Source of the DNA: an uncultured Eubacteriales bacterium
GTDB taxonomy: Bacteria; Bacillota; Clostridia; Christensenellales; Aristaeellaceae
DNA: 58,939 bases
Assembly (NCBI GenBank): GCA_902778055.1
Contig: CACYWL010000014.1
Location: 1 to 58,939, forward strand
Reading direction: 5' to 3'
How positions within the stretch are numbered: the stretch's first letter is position 1; each line of letters opens with the position of its first letter. Below are positions 25,394-34,400 of the stretch, piece after piece. The translations under genes and the position numbers were made by a program. The notes beneath the pieces were generated by a model that was not told the DNA's origin, ran no database searches, and saw only the letters and a program-made list of their open reading frames with translations.

Positions 25394-26526
25394 GCTCTTT
25401 CCTCCTTCAGCTTCTCCAGCAGCGCCTCCGCGAAGGACCGCTGCTCCCCGCTCAGCGGCTGCCCGTTCTGCCCGGCGTAAAATTCCTCGAAAAGCTCCAT
25501 TTCGCTCTTCCGCTCCGTCTCCTCCGCCAGGCCGGTCAGGGAGGCCGTCCGGGTGCGCTGATTGTCGTAATCCACCTTCATGATATTGGGATAAATGACT
25601 CTCAGGCGGGCCATCGCGTCCGGGACATCGTTTTCATCGGTCAGGATCACGTGCAGATAATCGTCGGTGGCCGTTCCCTCCCAGTTTTTCCGCAGCGTCA
25701 GCTCTTCGTAGGTGCCCCGGATTTCCCGCATGTCATGCAGCGGGATCAGCGGCACCGTCCGGATTTCCGTCCTTCCCTTCTCGCTCAGGGTGACCACGGT
25801 CACGGATTTCACATGATTCCTTTCGGAGAAGGAATACTTCAGCGGCGTGCCGCAGTAGCGGACCGTCTCCCTTCCGATCCGCTGGGGCCCGTGGATATGC
25901 CCCAGCGCCACATAATCGAAGAGCTCGAACACGGACGCGTCCACATTGTCCATGCCGCCCACGGAGACATCCTCGGAGTCCGACCGCTCCGCGCCCGTGA
26001 CGAACTGATGGGCCACCAGAACATTCCGGACGGAGGGATCCGGGTTCATGTGCCGGATCACGGTCCGGACGGCGTCCGTATAGTCCCCGATCTCCTCCTC
26101 CGGAAAGGCATGCCGGACGTCCGCCGGCTTGATGAAGGGCAGCATCCGGATCTGCACTTCCCCGTACTCGTCCGTCAGCGTGCAGGGTTCGATCTCCCCG
26201 GAAAAGACCGGCGACAGGTGCACCCCGCTTTCCCGGATCAGCCGGCTGCCGAAGGCGATGCGCTCCGCCGAATCGTGGTTTCCGCTGATGATGAACACCT
26301 CGGTCCTCATCCCGGCCAGCCGCACGAGAAACTCGTCCAGCAGCGCCACGGCCTCGGCCGGAGGGACCGCCTTGTCATAGACATCCCCCGCGATGATCAC
26401 GCCCTCCGGCTTCTCCTGTCCGATGATCCGGAGAATCTCCCACAGAATGTGCTTCTGATCCTCCAGCATGGAAAACTCATTGACTCTCTTCCCGAGATGC
26501 AGATCCGACAGATGTACGAGTTTCAT
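25390..26526 (-). CDS. sbcD: Exonuclease subunit SbcD
   Basis: 378 residues from the ATG at 26526. An ATG two codons upstream (26532) overlaps the GGGGAGG ribosome site and is less likely. Metallophosphoesterase motifs in order: HLSDLHLGK, GDVYD, SGNHDS, VLVAHQ and YVALGHIHGPQ. This is the manganese nuclease partner of SbcC. It is first in the sbcDC operon and overlaps sbcC by 4 nt. Confidence 0.95.
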   Translation of the reverse strand: MKLVHLSDLHLGKRVNEFSMLEDQKHILWEILRIIGQEKPEGVIIAGDVYDKAVPPAEAVALLDEFLVRLAGMRTEVFIISGNHDSAERIAFGSRLIRESGVHLSPVFSGEIEPCTLTDEYGEVQIRMLPFIKPADVRHAFPEEEIGDYTDAVRTVIRHMNPDPSVRNVLVAHQFVTGAERSDSEDVSVGGMDNVDASVFELFDYVALGHIHGPQRIGRETVRYCGTPLKYSFSERNHVKSVTVVTLSEKGRTEIRTVPLIPLHDMREIRGTYEELTLRKNWEGTATDDYLHVILTDENDVPDAMARLRVIYPNIMKVDYDNQRTRTASLTGLAEETERKSEMELFEEFYAGQNGQPLSGEQRSFAEALLEKLKEERA

Positions 26527-26595
26527 GGGCATCCTCCCCTGTTGCGCTTCGATTCAAATAGGCGCGCCTTTCCGCCGCCGGGACGGCGCTCTTTC

Positions 26596-27333
26596 TCAGT
26601 CCCGGAAGAGCCGCTCGACCGCCTGCCGGAAGTCGCTGTAGTTCTCCGGAAACGCGTTGCTCCCCGCGGCGTGAATGCCGTACTCATTCTCCCAGACGAT
26701 GCTCAGGACGAAATCCTCCCCGTCCAGCACGCCCTCCGCCGTTTCATTGAAGCCGTTCCAGGAAACCGCGTCATATCTTTCCACGAGGCGGGTCAGCTCC
26801 CCGGAGAAGGTTTCCGGGACGGCTTCCTCTCCTCCGCCATCCGTCTCCTTCCGCCATTCTCCCGCCTCATTGACGCGCAGGGAATAGGTCCGGAGATCCT
26901 CATAGCCGCCCACGCTGAAGAAGAAGGACCGGATCTCTCCCCTCGGGGAGTGCTCCGCCTCGAGCATTTCAAAGCCCCAGATGAACACGTTCAGCTTCTC
27001 GTCCACCGTCAGCCGGTAGACCAGGGTCAGATCCGCGCGCAGAGTAAAGCTGTTGATATACCGAAGGCGCAGGGCCGTGGTTCCGGGCTTCCGCCCCTGC
27101 ACATGGAACCATTCCGCGCCGTCCGTCCCGATCAGGCCCAGCTCATGGATGTCCGGATAGAAGTTGCTCCGGATTCCGATCAGGTCCTCGTCCTCCGCGG
27201 TACACTCCCAGCTGCCCACATCCGGATCGCTCGGCAGATAGAGGTCGATGCAGTTCTCCGTGATTTCGGAATCCGCGCCCGCGGCCGCCGCCAGCAGGCA
27301 CAGCGCCGCCAAAAGTACCAGAAGCCTTTTCAT
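26596..27333 (-). CDS. Secreted protein of unknown function
   Basis: 245 residues from the ATG at 27333, which has GGGAGGG nearby and begins a signal peptide (MKRLLVLLAALCLLAAAAGA-DS). No lipobox Cys is present, so the product is probably released or wall-associated. The mature part is beta-rich, with motifs such as LRYINSFTLRADLTLVYRLTVDE that resemble a chagasin-like or Ig-like inhibitor fold (CIDLYLPSDPDVGSWECTAED, GTTALRLRYI). Chagasin-type cysteine protease inhibitors share an N-terminal SNPTTGYxW loop and a GxxxLxLxY strand, and the resemblance is only partial. Confidence 0.55.
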   Translation of the reverse strand: MKRLLVLLAALCLLAAAAGADSEITENCIDLYLPSDPDVGSWECTAEDEDLIGIRSNFYPDIHELGLIGTDGAEWFHVQGRKPGTTALRLRYINSFTLRADLTLVYRLTVDEKLNVFIWGFEMLEAEHSPRGEIRSFFFSVGGYEDLRTYSLRVNEAGEWRKETDGGGEEAVPETFSGELTRLVERYDAVSWNGFNETAEGVLDGEDFVLSIVWENEYGIHAAGSNAFPENYSDFRQAVERLFRD

Positions 27334-27444
27334 GCGTTCCCTCCCCGCCCGGACGGGCTGATATGGCATATCGTTTTCTTTCCGGTGTATTTCCTTCTTT
27401 GCCTTCCATCCTACCATAAAGACGGCCCCGGGGCAATCTCGGAG

Positions 27445-27465
27445 AAGCACAAATATTTTGTGCTT
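27445..27465. promoter_or_regulatory. 21-bp perfect palindrome upstream of the Y-polymerase cassette (candidate operator)
   Basis: AAGCACAAA-TAT-TTTGTGCTT, nine-base arms with a 3-nt centre, ending 5 bp before the -35 box at 27471. It lies between divergent genes and does not fit the usual Gram-positive LexA box (GAAC-N4-GTTC). An operator for a local repressor is the simplest reading; a terminator-like structure is the alternative. Confidence 0.5.
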
Positions 27466-27470
27466 TTATC

Positions 27471-27499
27471 TTGACACTCTAAGTTCTTTTTGCTATATT
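27471..27499 (+). promoter_or_regulatory. Promoter of the Y-family polymerase cassette
   Basis: TTGACA (27471-27476), 17 nt, TATATT (27494-27499). It lies directly downstream of the 21-bp palindrome and about 50 nt before the first ATG. Confidence 0.8.
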
Positions 27500-27547
27500 G
27501 TTCATAGGTGTTTTCCGGCACACGGCCGGACAAAGGAGGGAAGAACC

Positions 27548-27736
27548 ATGATCTGCACCTGTGAAAAATGTCTCTATACCTTTTTTCTCAATTCCCTTCC
27601 GGAGGCCTGCCCGGACTGCGGCTCCCCCTCCGTCCGGGAGGCGACGCCGGAGGAGAAGGACTGGTTTTACGATCTGCAGCGGGAGAAGCAGCGCAATCCC
27701 CTGCTGCTGGACAGGCTGCCGCTCAGAGTGGGGTGA
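27548..27736 (+). CDS. Small zinc-ribbon protein
   Basis: 62 residues; ATG preceded by AGGAGGGAAGAACC. Two Cys pairs, CEKC near residue 5 and CPDC near residue 21, form a rubredoxin-like zinc ribbon (MICTCEKCLYTF ... EACPDCGSPSVREAT). It is the first gene of the Y-polymerase cassette. A direct role in lesion bypass is not established; it could bind DNA or mediate protein contacts. Confidence 0.7.
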   Translation: MICTCEKCLYTFFLNSLPEACPDCGSPSVREATPEEKDWFYDLQREKQRNPLLLDRLPLRVG

Positions 27737-27741
27737 TCGCG

Positions 27742-28008
27742 ATGGCCGAGCGCATTTACGTCCGGGTGAACTCCGATTTTGACAGCACCGGCTTCATGCA
27801 GCCCCGCTCCATCACCTGGCGGGACGGGCGGACCTTCCGGATCGACCGGGTGGCCGACTTTCGCCCCGCCTCCTCGGTCGGCCGGGCGTTCCACGGAGAC
27901 TGCTATACCGTCATCATTCAGAACGAGCGGAAATATCTGTTCTTTGAGAGGGCCAATTCCCGTTATGACAACAGCGTGGGCCGCTGGTTCGTGGAGGCCC
28001 AGACATGA
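27742..28008 (+). CDS. Small protein resembling DUF6504, partner of Y-family polymerase
   Basis: 88 residues. The ATG at 27742 lies 5 nt after the zinc-ribbon stop. The core PRSITWRDGRTFRIDRVADF followed by YTVIIQNERKYLFFE resembles the DUF6504 proteins that I recall being encoded beside Y-family polymerases in other phyla. The fold is likely a small beta barrel. The conserved linkage suggests a polymerase accessory factor, but function is unknown. Confidence 0.55.
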   Translation: MAERIYVRVNSDFDSTGFMQPRSITWRDGRTFRIDRVADFRPASSVGRAFHGDCYTVIIQNERKYLFFERANSRYDNSVGRWFVEAQT

Positions 28009-28020
28009 TGCGGAGGGATC

Positions 28021-29622
28021 ATGCAGAAAACCTATGTGGCCATTGACCTCAAGTCCTACTACGCCAGCGTCGAGTGCGCCGACCGGAACTTTGATCCGCT
28101 GACGACGAATCTGGTCGTGGCGGATGAATCCAGGACGGAGAAGACGATCTGTCTCGCCGTCTCCCCCTCCCTGAAGGCCTGCGGCATCCCGGGCCGGGCC
28201 CGGCTGTTCGAGGTTCTCCAGCGGGTGCGCGAGGTGAACGCGGAGCGTTTCCGGAAGGCCCGGGCCCTGGGTCTGCTTCAGAAGGGGGAGGACGGGAAGC
28301 TGTGCTTCTCCGGCTCCTCCTTCAGCGCCGCCGAGCTGGAGGCCGACCCCTCCCTGGAGCTGGCCTTCATCACCGCGCCCCCGCGAATGAAAATGTATGA
28401 GGAGGTCAGCACCCGGATTTTTTCCATCTACATGCGGTATGTCAGCCCGGAGGACATCCATGTCTACAGCATCGACGAATGCTTCATCGACGTCACCGGG
28501 TATCTGAAGCCGCTGGGGATGACGGCCCGCGAAATGGCGATGAAAATGATCCGGGAGGTGCTGTACGAAACCCGGATCACGGCCACCGCCGGCATCGGGA
28601 CGAATCTGTATCTGGCCAAGATCGCCATGGATATCGTGGCCAAGCATGTTCCGGCGGACCGCGACGGCGTCCGCATTGCCGAGCTGGACGAGCGGCTGTA
28701 CCGCAAGCTCCTCTGGTGCCACCGGCCCCTGACCGATTTCTGGCGGGTCGGCCGGGGCATCGCGGCCCGGGTCGCGGCCCTGGGCTGCTTTACCATGGGG
28801 GATATCGCCCGGCTCAGCGAGAAAAATGAGGATCTGCTCTATGACGCCCTGGGCATCAACGCGGAGCTGCTGATCGACCATGCCTGGGGCTGGGAGCCGA
28901 CGGAGATCGCGGCCATCAAAAGCTACCGGCCGGAGACGAACAGCCTTTCCTCCGGCCAGGTCCTGGCTGAGCCCTACAGCGCGGAGGACGGCCGGCTCAT
29001 CGTCCGCGAAATGACGGAGCTGCTGGTGCTGGACCTGGTCCGGAAAAATGTGGTGACCCGGCAGGTGACGCTGACCGTCAGCTATGACCGGGAAAGCCTG
29101 ATCGTGCTGCACCCCGGAAAAAGCATGAAGGAGACCGTATACGGCGTCGCGAAGACCGGAAAGGCGTACGCGGGCGCCGTGACCGCGGATCCCTACGGGC
29201 GGCCGCATCCGAAGCACGCCCACGGAACGGGGAATCTGGATCACTGGACCTCCAGTACCCGGGCGATTATGCAGGTCATGATGGAGCTGTACGACCGGAT
29301 CGTGGATCCGGATCTGCTGATCCGCCGGGTCAATATCGCCGCCTGCAATCTGATCCGCCCGGAGGAGGTGCCGGAGGAGGCGCCCCTGCAGCTGGATCTG
29401 TTCACGGATTACGAAGCGCTGATCCGGCAGAAGGAGGAACAGAGGGCGGCGGAGGCTCGGGAGCGCAGGCTCCAGAAGGCCGCCCTCATCATGCAGGAGC
29501 GCTTTGGGAAAAACGCGGTCCTGAAGGGGATGAATCTGGAAAAGAAGGGAACCACCATCGCCCGCAACGGGCAGATCGGCGGGCACAGAGCCGGCGAGGA
29601 AAAGAAGGAGAAGCCGCAATGA
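28021..29622 (+). CDS. Y-family DNA polymerase (UmuC/DinB-type)
   Basis: 533 residues; start at 28021 after GGAGGGATC. Catalytic carboxylates are visible in VAIDLKSYYASVEC (Asp 9) and YSIDECFIDVTGY (about residues 147-158). A helix-hairpin-helix region and a little-finger domain follow (VTLTVSYDRESL). The basic C-terminal tail (about 455-533) makes it longer than DinB and resembles the UmuC-like proteins of Clostridia. It performs error-prone translesion synthesis. The operon partners (zinc ribbon, DUF6504-like, YolD-like) match the pattern of SOS-type mutagenesis cassettes. Confidence 0.9.
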   Translation: MQKTYVAIDLKSYYASVECADRNFDPLTTNLVVADESRTEKTICLAVSPSLKACGIPGRARLFEVLQRVREVNAERFRKARALGLLQKGEDGKLCFSGSSFSAAELEADPSLELAFITAPPRMKMYEEVSTRIFSIYMRYVSPEDIHVYSIDECFIDVTGYLKPLGMTAREMAMKMIREVLYETRITATAGIGTNLYLAKIAMDIVAKHVPADRDGVRIAELDERLYRKLLWCHRPLTDFWRVGRGIAARVAALGCFTMGDIARLSEKNEDLLYDALGINAELLIDHAWGWEPTEIAAIKSYRPETNSLSSGQVLAEPYSAEDGRLIVREMTELLVLDLVRKNVVTRQVTLTVSYDRESLIVLHPGKSMKETVYGVAKTGKAYAGAVTADPYGRPHPKHAHGTGNLDHWTSSTRAIMQVMMELYDRIVDPDLLIRRVNIAACNLIRPEEVPEEAPLQLDLFTDYEALIRQKEEQRAAEARERRLQKAALIMQERFGKNAVLKGMNLEKKGTTIARNGQIGGHRAGEEKKEKPQ

Positions 29623-30104
29623 GCAGAGGAATGACGGGCCAGGAGCCCGATCCGGAACAGGTATATGCCGATATCTTTGATCACCCGCGGCACGTTTCGA
29701 AGCGGCATCCGCCCATGAGCCTGCAGGACCGGGCCGCCCAGTTCGCCCCCTTTGCGGCGCTCACCGGCTATGAGGACATGATCGGCGAGGAGGCCCGGCC
29801 GGTCGACCGCAGGATTGAGCTGAGCGAGGACGAAACCCGGGTGCTGAATGAAACGGTCGCCCGGCTGCAGCAGGCCCTGGAAAACGGAGAAACCCCGAAG
29901 GCGGAGATCACCTGGTTCATCCCCGATCCGCTGAAGGCGGGCGGGCGGTATGAAACCGCCGCGGAGACGATCCGGCGCATCGACACGGTCCGGGGCGTGC
30001 TCATCCTGGCGCGGACGGAGGGGCGCGGAAACAGCTATGCCGAGATTCCCCTCCGGGATCTGCTGGAGATTCACGAAAGCCCCTCTCCCGCGGGAGGGGG
30101 CTGA
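29619..30104 (+). CDS. YolD-like protein
   Basis: 161 residues, overlapping the polymerase stop by ATGA. The core MSLQDRAAQFAPFAALTGYEDMI and the C-terminal beta region (AEITWFIPDPLKAGGRYETA ... GVLILARTEG) match the YolD-like family. These proteins accompany Y-family polymerases in Bacillota and have been proposed to act as UmuD-like partners. The last codons encode SPSPAGGG and overlap a GC-rich hairpin. Confidence 0.78.
   Translation: MSRGMTGQEPDPEQVYADIFDHPRHVSKRHPPMSLQDRAAQFAPFAALTGYEDMIGEEARPVDRRIELSEDETRVLNETVARLQQALENGETPKAEITWFIPDPLKAGGRYETAAETIRRIDTVRGVLILARTEGRGNSYAEIPLRDLLEIHESPSPAGGG
30078..30103 (+). terminator. Hairpin overlapping the end of the yolD-like gene
   Basis: AGCCCC-TCTCCCGCGGGA-GGGGGCT forms a strong stem that includes the stop-codon region. 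A second stem, CCGCTC-TCCGG-GAGCGG followed by CATTTT, at 30150-30170 probably completes termination. Confidence 0.5.
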
Positions 30105-30175
30105 AAAGGCTGAAACGGCAGCGGAAGGACGGACTGACCGGGAGATACCGCTCTCCGGGAGCGGCATTTTGGGGA

Positions 30176-30943
30176 TCAGGCTTTCTCCCACAGCGCCTTC
30201 AGCATGCGGACCGAGGCGGCCCCTTCGGCCGCCATGTCGTCCACCCGGCCCTCGACGCTCAGCAGGCCCTGATACCCGCTCTTTTTCATCGCGGAGAACA
30301 TCCGGCGGAAGCCGTCCTCCGGCTGCACCGGCGCCCGGCGCCCCTCCCGGGTCGCGATATGGGCATGGCAGATGCCGCCGACCCGCAGAAGATCCTCCGG
30401 AGGTTCGCCCTCCGTCGCGATATGGTAATAGTCCGCCAGCAGCTTCACCGCGGGATGGTCCGCGGCGGCCGCGAGGCAGGCGCCCTCGCCCACGGAGTTG
30501 ATCATGTTGGTTTCTCCCCGGTTCAGGGGCTCCACGGCGATGGTCAGTCCGTTGGCCTGGGCGGCGTCCCCGATCAGCCGGGTCACGCGGATCAGGCGCC
30601 GGAAGGCTTCGTCATAGGGCAGGCCCTCCGGCCGGAGGCGGCTGCGTCCGCTGCCGAAAACCACGGTCTTCCCGCCGAGCAGCCGGACCCGGCGCAGGGC
30701 GGACTCCAGATAGGCTTTGATCTCCTTCTCCGGCGTGTTTCCGGAAATCAGCTCCATGGTTCCGGGAAAAAGCACGTTGAAGCTCGGCGTCGGCAGCGGC
30801 GCTTTTTTCATGCCCTCCAGGCAGGCTTCAAACTCCGCCTCGGACAGGCCGGCCGCGGAGGTCACCGTGGGCTCCAGATAGTCAAATCCGGCTTCCGCCG
30901 CTTCCTTCATCCGCTCCAGCGGGCCGCAGAATCCAATTTTCAT
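30176..30943 (-). CDS. Sugar phosphate isomerase/epimerase-like TIM-barrel protein
   Basis: 255 residues, starting within ATGA of the preceding YunG-like stop. The AP-endonuclease-2/xylose-isomerase-like TIM-barrel pattern is clear: GFDYLEPTV, KTVVFGSGRSR, a metal-binding Glu in IAVEPLNRGETNMIN, Asp and His in LLADYYHIATEGE, His in GICHAHIATREGR, and a C-terminal Glu in LLSVEGRVDD. Members isomerise or epimerise sugars or related compounds. The exact substrate is unknown. Confidence 0.8.
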   Translation of the reverse strand: MKIGFCGPLERMKEAAEAGFDYLEPTVTSAAGLSEAEFEACLEGMKKAPLPTPSFNVLFPGTMELISGNTPEKEIKAYLESALRRVRLLGGKTVVFGSGRSRLRPEGLPYDEAFRRLIRVTRLIGDAAQANGLTIAVEPLNRGETNMINSVGEGACLAAAADHPAVKLLADYYHIATEGEPPEDLLRVGGICHAHIATREGRRAPVQPEDGFRRMFSAMKKSGYQGLLSVEGRVDDMAAEGAASVRMLKALWEKA

Positions 30944-31359
30944 CTCTTTTTCTCCTCCAGCTTCCTTTTCAGAAGCTCATAGCGCAGCCGCTTTTCCTCC
31001 CGGGCAAAATGCACGCTCCGGTCCTGCTCCGGACAGCCGGAGTAGTTCAGCACCGTATCGCCGAACTGCTCGCTGGTCAGGTCAAAGACGCATCCGCCCG
31101 CCTCGTTGAAGCAGTGGAAGTTTCCGTCCCCCAGCGGCACCCCATAGACCTTTCCCCCGAAATAATCCTGCAGCAGGAAGGCCGTGACGGAGCACTGCCC
31201 CAGCGTTCTGTTCTCCGGCGTCCAGTCCTTCCGCATCCGCGGCGCGCAGGTCTCCGCGCACCAGATTTCCGACAGGAGATCATAGTAATCCCCGGGCGTG
31301 CGCCCGTTTGCGTCCTTCACCAGGGCCGTCTCCCGGCCGTAAAATCCCCGCGATGCCAT
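30940..31359 (-). CDS. YunG-like protein
   Basis: 139 residues from the ATG at 31359, with AAGGGAG about 10 nt upstream; a longer reading to 31446 lacks support. The conserved block NRTLGQCSVTAFLLQDYFGGKVYG ... FHCFNE ... FDLTSEQFG resembles the YunG family, whose Cys, His and Asp order suggests a papain-like or NlpC-like fold. No enzymatic activity is known to me. Coupled by a 4-nt overlap to the TIM-barrel gene. Confidence 0.65.
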   Translation of the reverse strand: MASRGFYGRETALVKDANGRTPGDYYDLLSEIWCAETCAPRMRKDWTPENRTLGQCSVTAFLLQDYFGGKVYGVPLGDGNFHCFNEAGGCVFDLTSEQFGDTVLNYSGCPEQDRSVHFAREEKRLRYELLKRKLEEKKR

Positions 31360-31462
31360 TCCGATCACGCTCCCTTTCCTCTGCAGCGGGACTCCTTCCG
31401 GCGCAGGGCCTGCCGCGGTCCGTCCGCCGAACCGTTTCCGTCTCACGAGCGGAATCCCGGTT

Positions 31463-34400
31463 TCAGCTCTCCGTCTCCTCCGTCCCCTCCGTCCCGGCGG
31501 CCTCCGAGATGGAGAGCACGGCGATGGCCACCGCGTGATTTCCGTTCACCGGATTCACGCCGACCTGGCGGGCAAAGGAGTGGATCACGGTGCCGTCCGG
31601 CACTTTTTCATGGAAGAAGGTCCGGCTTCCGGGTTCCCTGCAGGTCTGGATAATATGCGACATGAAGGGCGTGGTGTACTTCATGAATTCCGTTCTCAGG
31701 GCCGCCCTTTCCTCCCCGAAGAAGCGCCGGACAAACTCCCGGTAGGACGGGGTATTCCGCACATAGCGCGCCTCCCCGTCCCGAATCTCCACAATCGCCA
31801 TCGGCAGGGTGTTGAAGGAATGCTGGAAGGAGCTTCCCTCGGAGCTGGCCAGCACGTCCAGATCGTACAGGTTCAGCCGGCCGACGGTTTCATAGTAGGC
31901 GGATGCCTCGGCGGCCTCAAAGACGGCCGGGAAGCCCTCCTGCGCCCTTTGCGGAATCTTCTCCCGGGGCACGGGTCTTCCGAACAGATAGCCCTGCAGC
32001 TTGGAGCACCCGGCCTCCTTCAGGAAGCGGACCTGCGCTTCGGTTTCGACGCCCTCGCAGACCGTATCGACCCCCAGCGCCGAGGCCATGCGCATCAGCT
32101 CATTCAGAATAATCTTGCTGCTGTCGCCCTCATCAAATTTCTTCATGAAGCTCATGTCAAACTTGATCAGGTCAAAATGAATGCTCTGCAGCACGTCCAG
32201 GGTCGAATACCCGCTGCCGAAGTCGTCCATCCACACGGGGAAGCCCAGCGCCCGGAAACGGTCCACCTGCTTTTTGATGAAATCCATATCGTTGGCGATC
32301 ATGCTCTCCGTGATTTCGATCGTAATCCGATCCCTCGGAATCTCCGCCGCGTCCACGCGCTTGCGGATTTCCTCCACGATATCGCAGGACACGAAATCCG
32401 CCCGGGACAGGTTCACCGAATGGGACACCGGACTGCCTCCGGCCTCCTTTTCCTCCCGGATCTTATCCAGGACCCGGTCCACCACATACAGGTCCATCCG
32501 ATGGATCAGGCCGGCATTTTCCAGATAGGGGATGAAATCGTCCGGGGAAAGGAAGCCCTGGACGGGATCCTGCCATCTCGCCAGCGCCTCCTCGTCGCAG
32601 ATCTCCCCGCTGACGGTCCGCACGATGGGCTGATAGTAGACCTGAATCCAGTTCTCCTCAAGGGCCCGGTCAATATTGTCCACCACATACTGATGCTTCC
32701 GGGAATCCTCCAGCAGCTTCCGGCTGTAGGGATGGGATACGGACGCGCTGTTTTCGCTGATGGCGTCGCAGGCCATCTTGGCCCGGTCGTAGGCCGTGCT
32801 GAAGGGCACGTCCTCCATGCTTTCCGGATAGATCCCGACGTGCACGGGCAGCGTCCTGCCCCCGTTCATCCGGGCCGTCTCCTCAAACAGCCTTGCGATC
32901 TTCGCGTCCGCCTCCTCCTCGGAGGCCACGGCGGCAAACCGCCCCGCCACCATGTGGCAGCACCGCTGCTTCCCGAAAATGCCCTTCAGGATGTCCGCGA
33001 AGGTCTTCAGGAACTGGTCTCCGTCCGCCAGGCCGTTCCGGCGGTTGAAGCCCTCCAGGCCCTTCAGATCCATGTACAGCAGCGCCGTCTGCCCGCCTTC
33101 CTTCTGAATCCGGTCCTTCTCCGTTTCGTACAGCGTGAAGTACCAGCCCAGGTTGGGCAGGCCGGTCAGATGATCGTACCGGGCCGCGTGAAGCACGCTT
33201 TCATCATGCAGCGCCCGGTTCAGGGTCCGGTTCAGCTGCGTTCCCGATTCCTCTTCTCCCCGAAGATACACGCCCTCGTCCATGTACCAGAGATACCCGA
33301 TCCGCTCCGCCGAACCCGTATGCAGATGAACGCCCCGGGCGTGAATGACCCGGTATCCGGCGTCGATGCCGGAGCGGGTCCGGTAAACGATATCCAGATC
33401 CTCCTGGCCTTCGGCAAAACGCAGCACCGCGCCGGAGAACCTCTCCTGGTCCTCCGTCAGTACATCCCTGTACATATCCTCGTCCAGGATATGCACGGCC
33501 TGGGTCTGATTCGGGAACCCGAACAGCCGGCAGAATCCGTCCGAAACCGCCAGGATCTCCACCCGGTGATCCGCGTATCGGAAGATCGCCGCGGGCTCCG
33601 GGGAATCCTCAATCGTCTGCCCGAGGCTGAGAATGGCTTCATCGGCCGTGCCGCTTCCCTGCTGCCAGCGCCGGCTCAGCTGCTGCTCCCGGTAATGCCG
33701 GGCCTTGCGCTCAAACATGCTGATGTCCGCCCGGTGGATCAGACTCTCCGGGCCTTCGTTTCCCCCGGCCATGGCGTACCCGCAGGATACGCTGTATCCC
33801 AGCTCCCCGATTCGGTCCGAAATCCGGTTCAGGATGCTCCGGACGGAGTCCTCTTCCTGTCCGAGGAAAAGCAGCACAAAATCGTCCCCGCCGATCCGGT
33901 AGGGACGCACCTGGCTCCCGCTCTCCTCCTGCAGGCATTCGCCGATCCGCTTCAGCACCTCGTCCGCGGCCCGGTAGCCCTCCCGATCATTAATCAGCTT
34001 CAGCCCGTCCAGATCCAGGGAGGCGGCCCCGCTGATTCTGTCTTTCAGAGAAACGCAGTCATCGAAAAGGGATCTCCGGTTCAGGAGCCCCGTCAGGGAA
34101 TCCCTGCGGACATCGTAGGACCGGAGAAACACGTAGAAGAAAACGCTGCTGATCAGAATGGCCTCATGCAGCCGCACGCCGCCTATGGCGACATCCAGCC
34201 CCGCGGACAGCAGCGCCATGAACGTACAGATCCCCAGGATCATCCGATCCTGCCGCCGGCCCTTTTCCGCATAGCGCCGGAAGGTGACCCAGAGGATCAG
34301 AATCAGGTATCCGAGGGGAACAACAAACGCCACGTACCCCAGCGGGCCGCGGTAAAACTTGTAATCCTGGTTGAACCCGAAGGCAATATCCGTGAAAAAC

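Noticed and set aside
22604..25480. A 958-codon open frame on the plus strand
   Set aside because: Antisense to sbcC; a low-complexity Leu/Pro/Gln/Arg product with no motifs, while the minus strand shows full SbcC signatures.
27445..27465. LexA (SOS) box
   Set aside because: The palindrome lacks the GAAC-N4-GTTC core of Gram-positive LexA sites.
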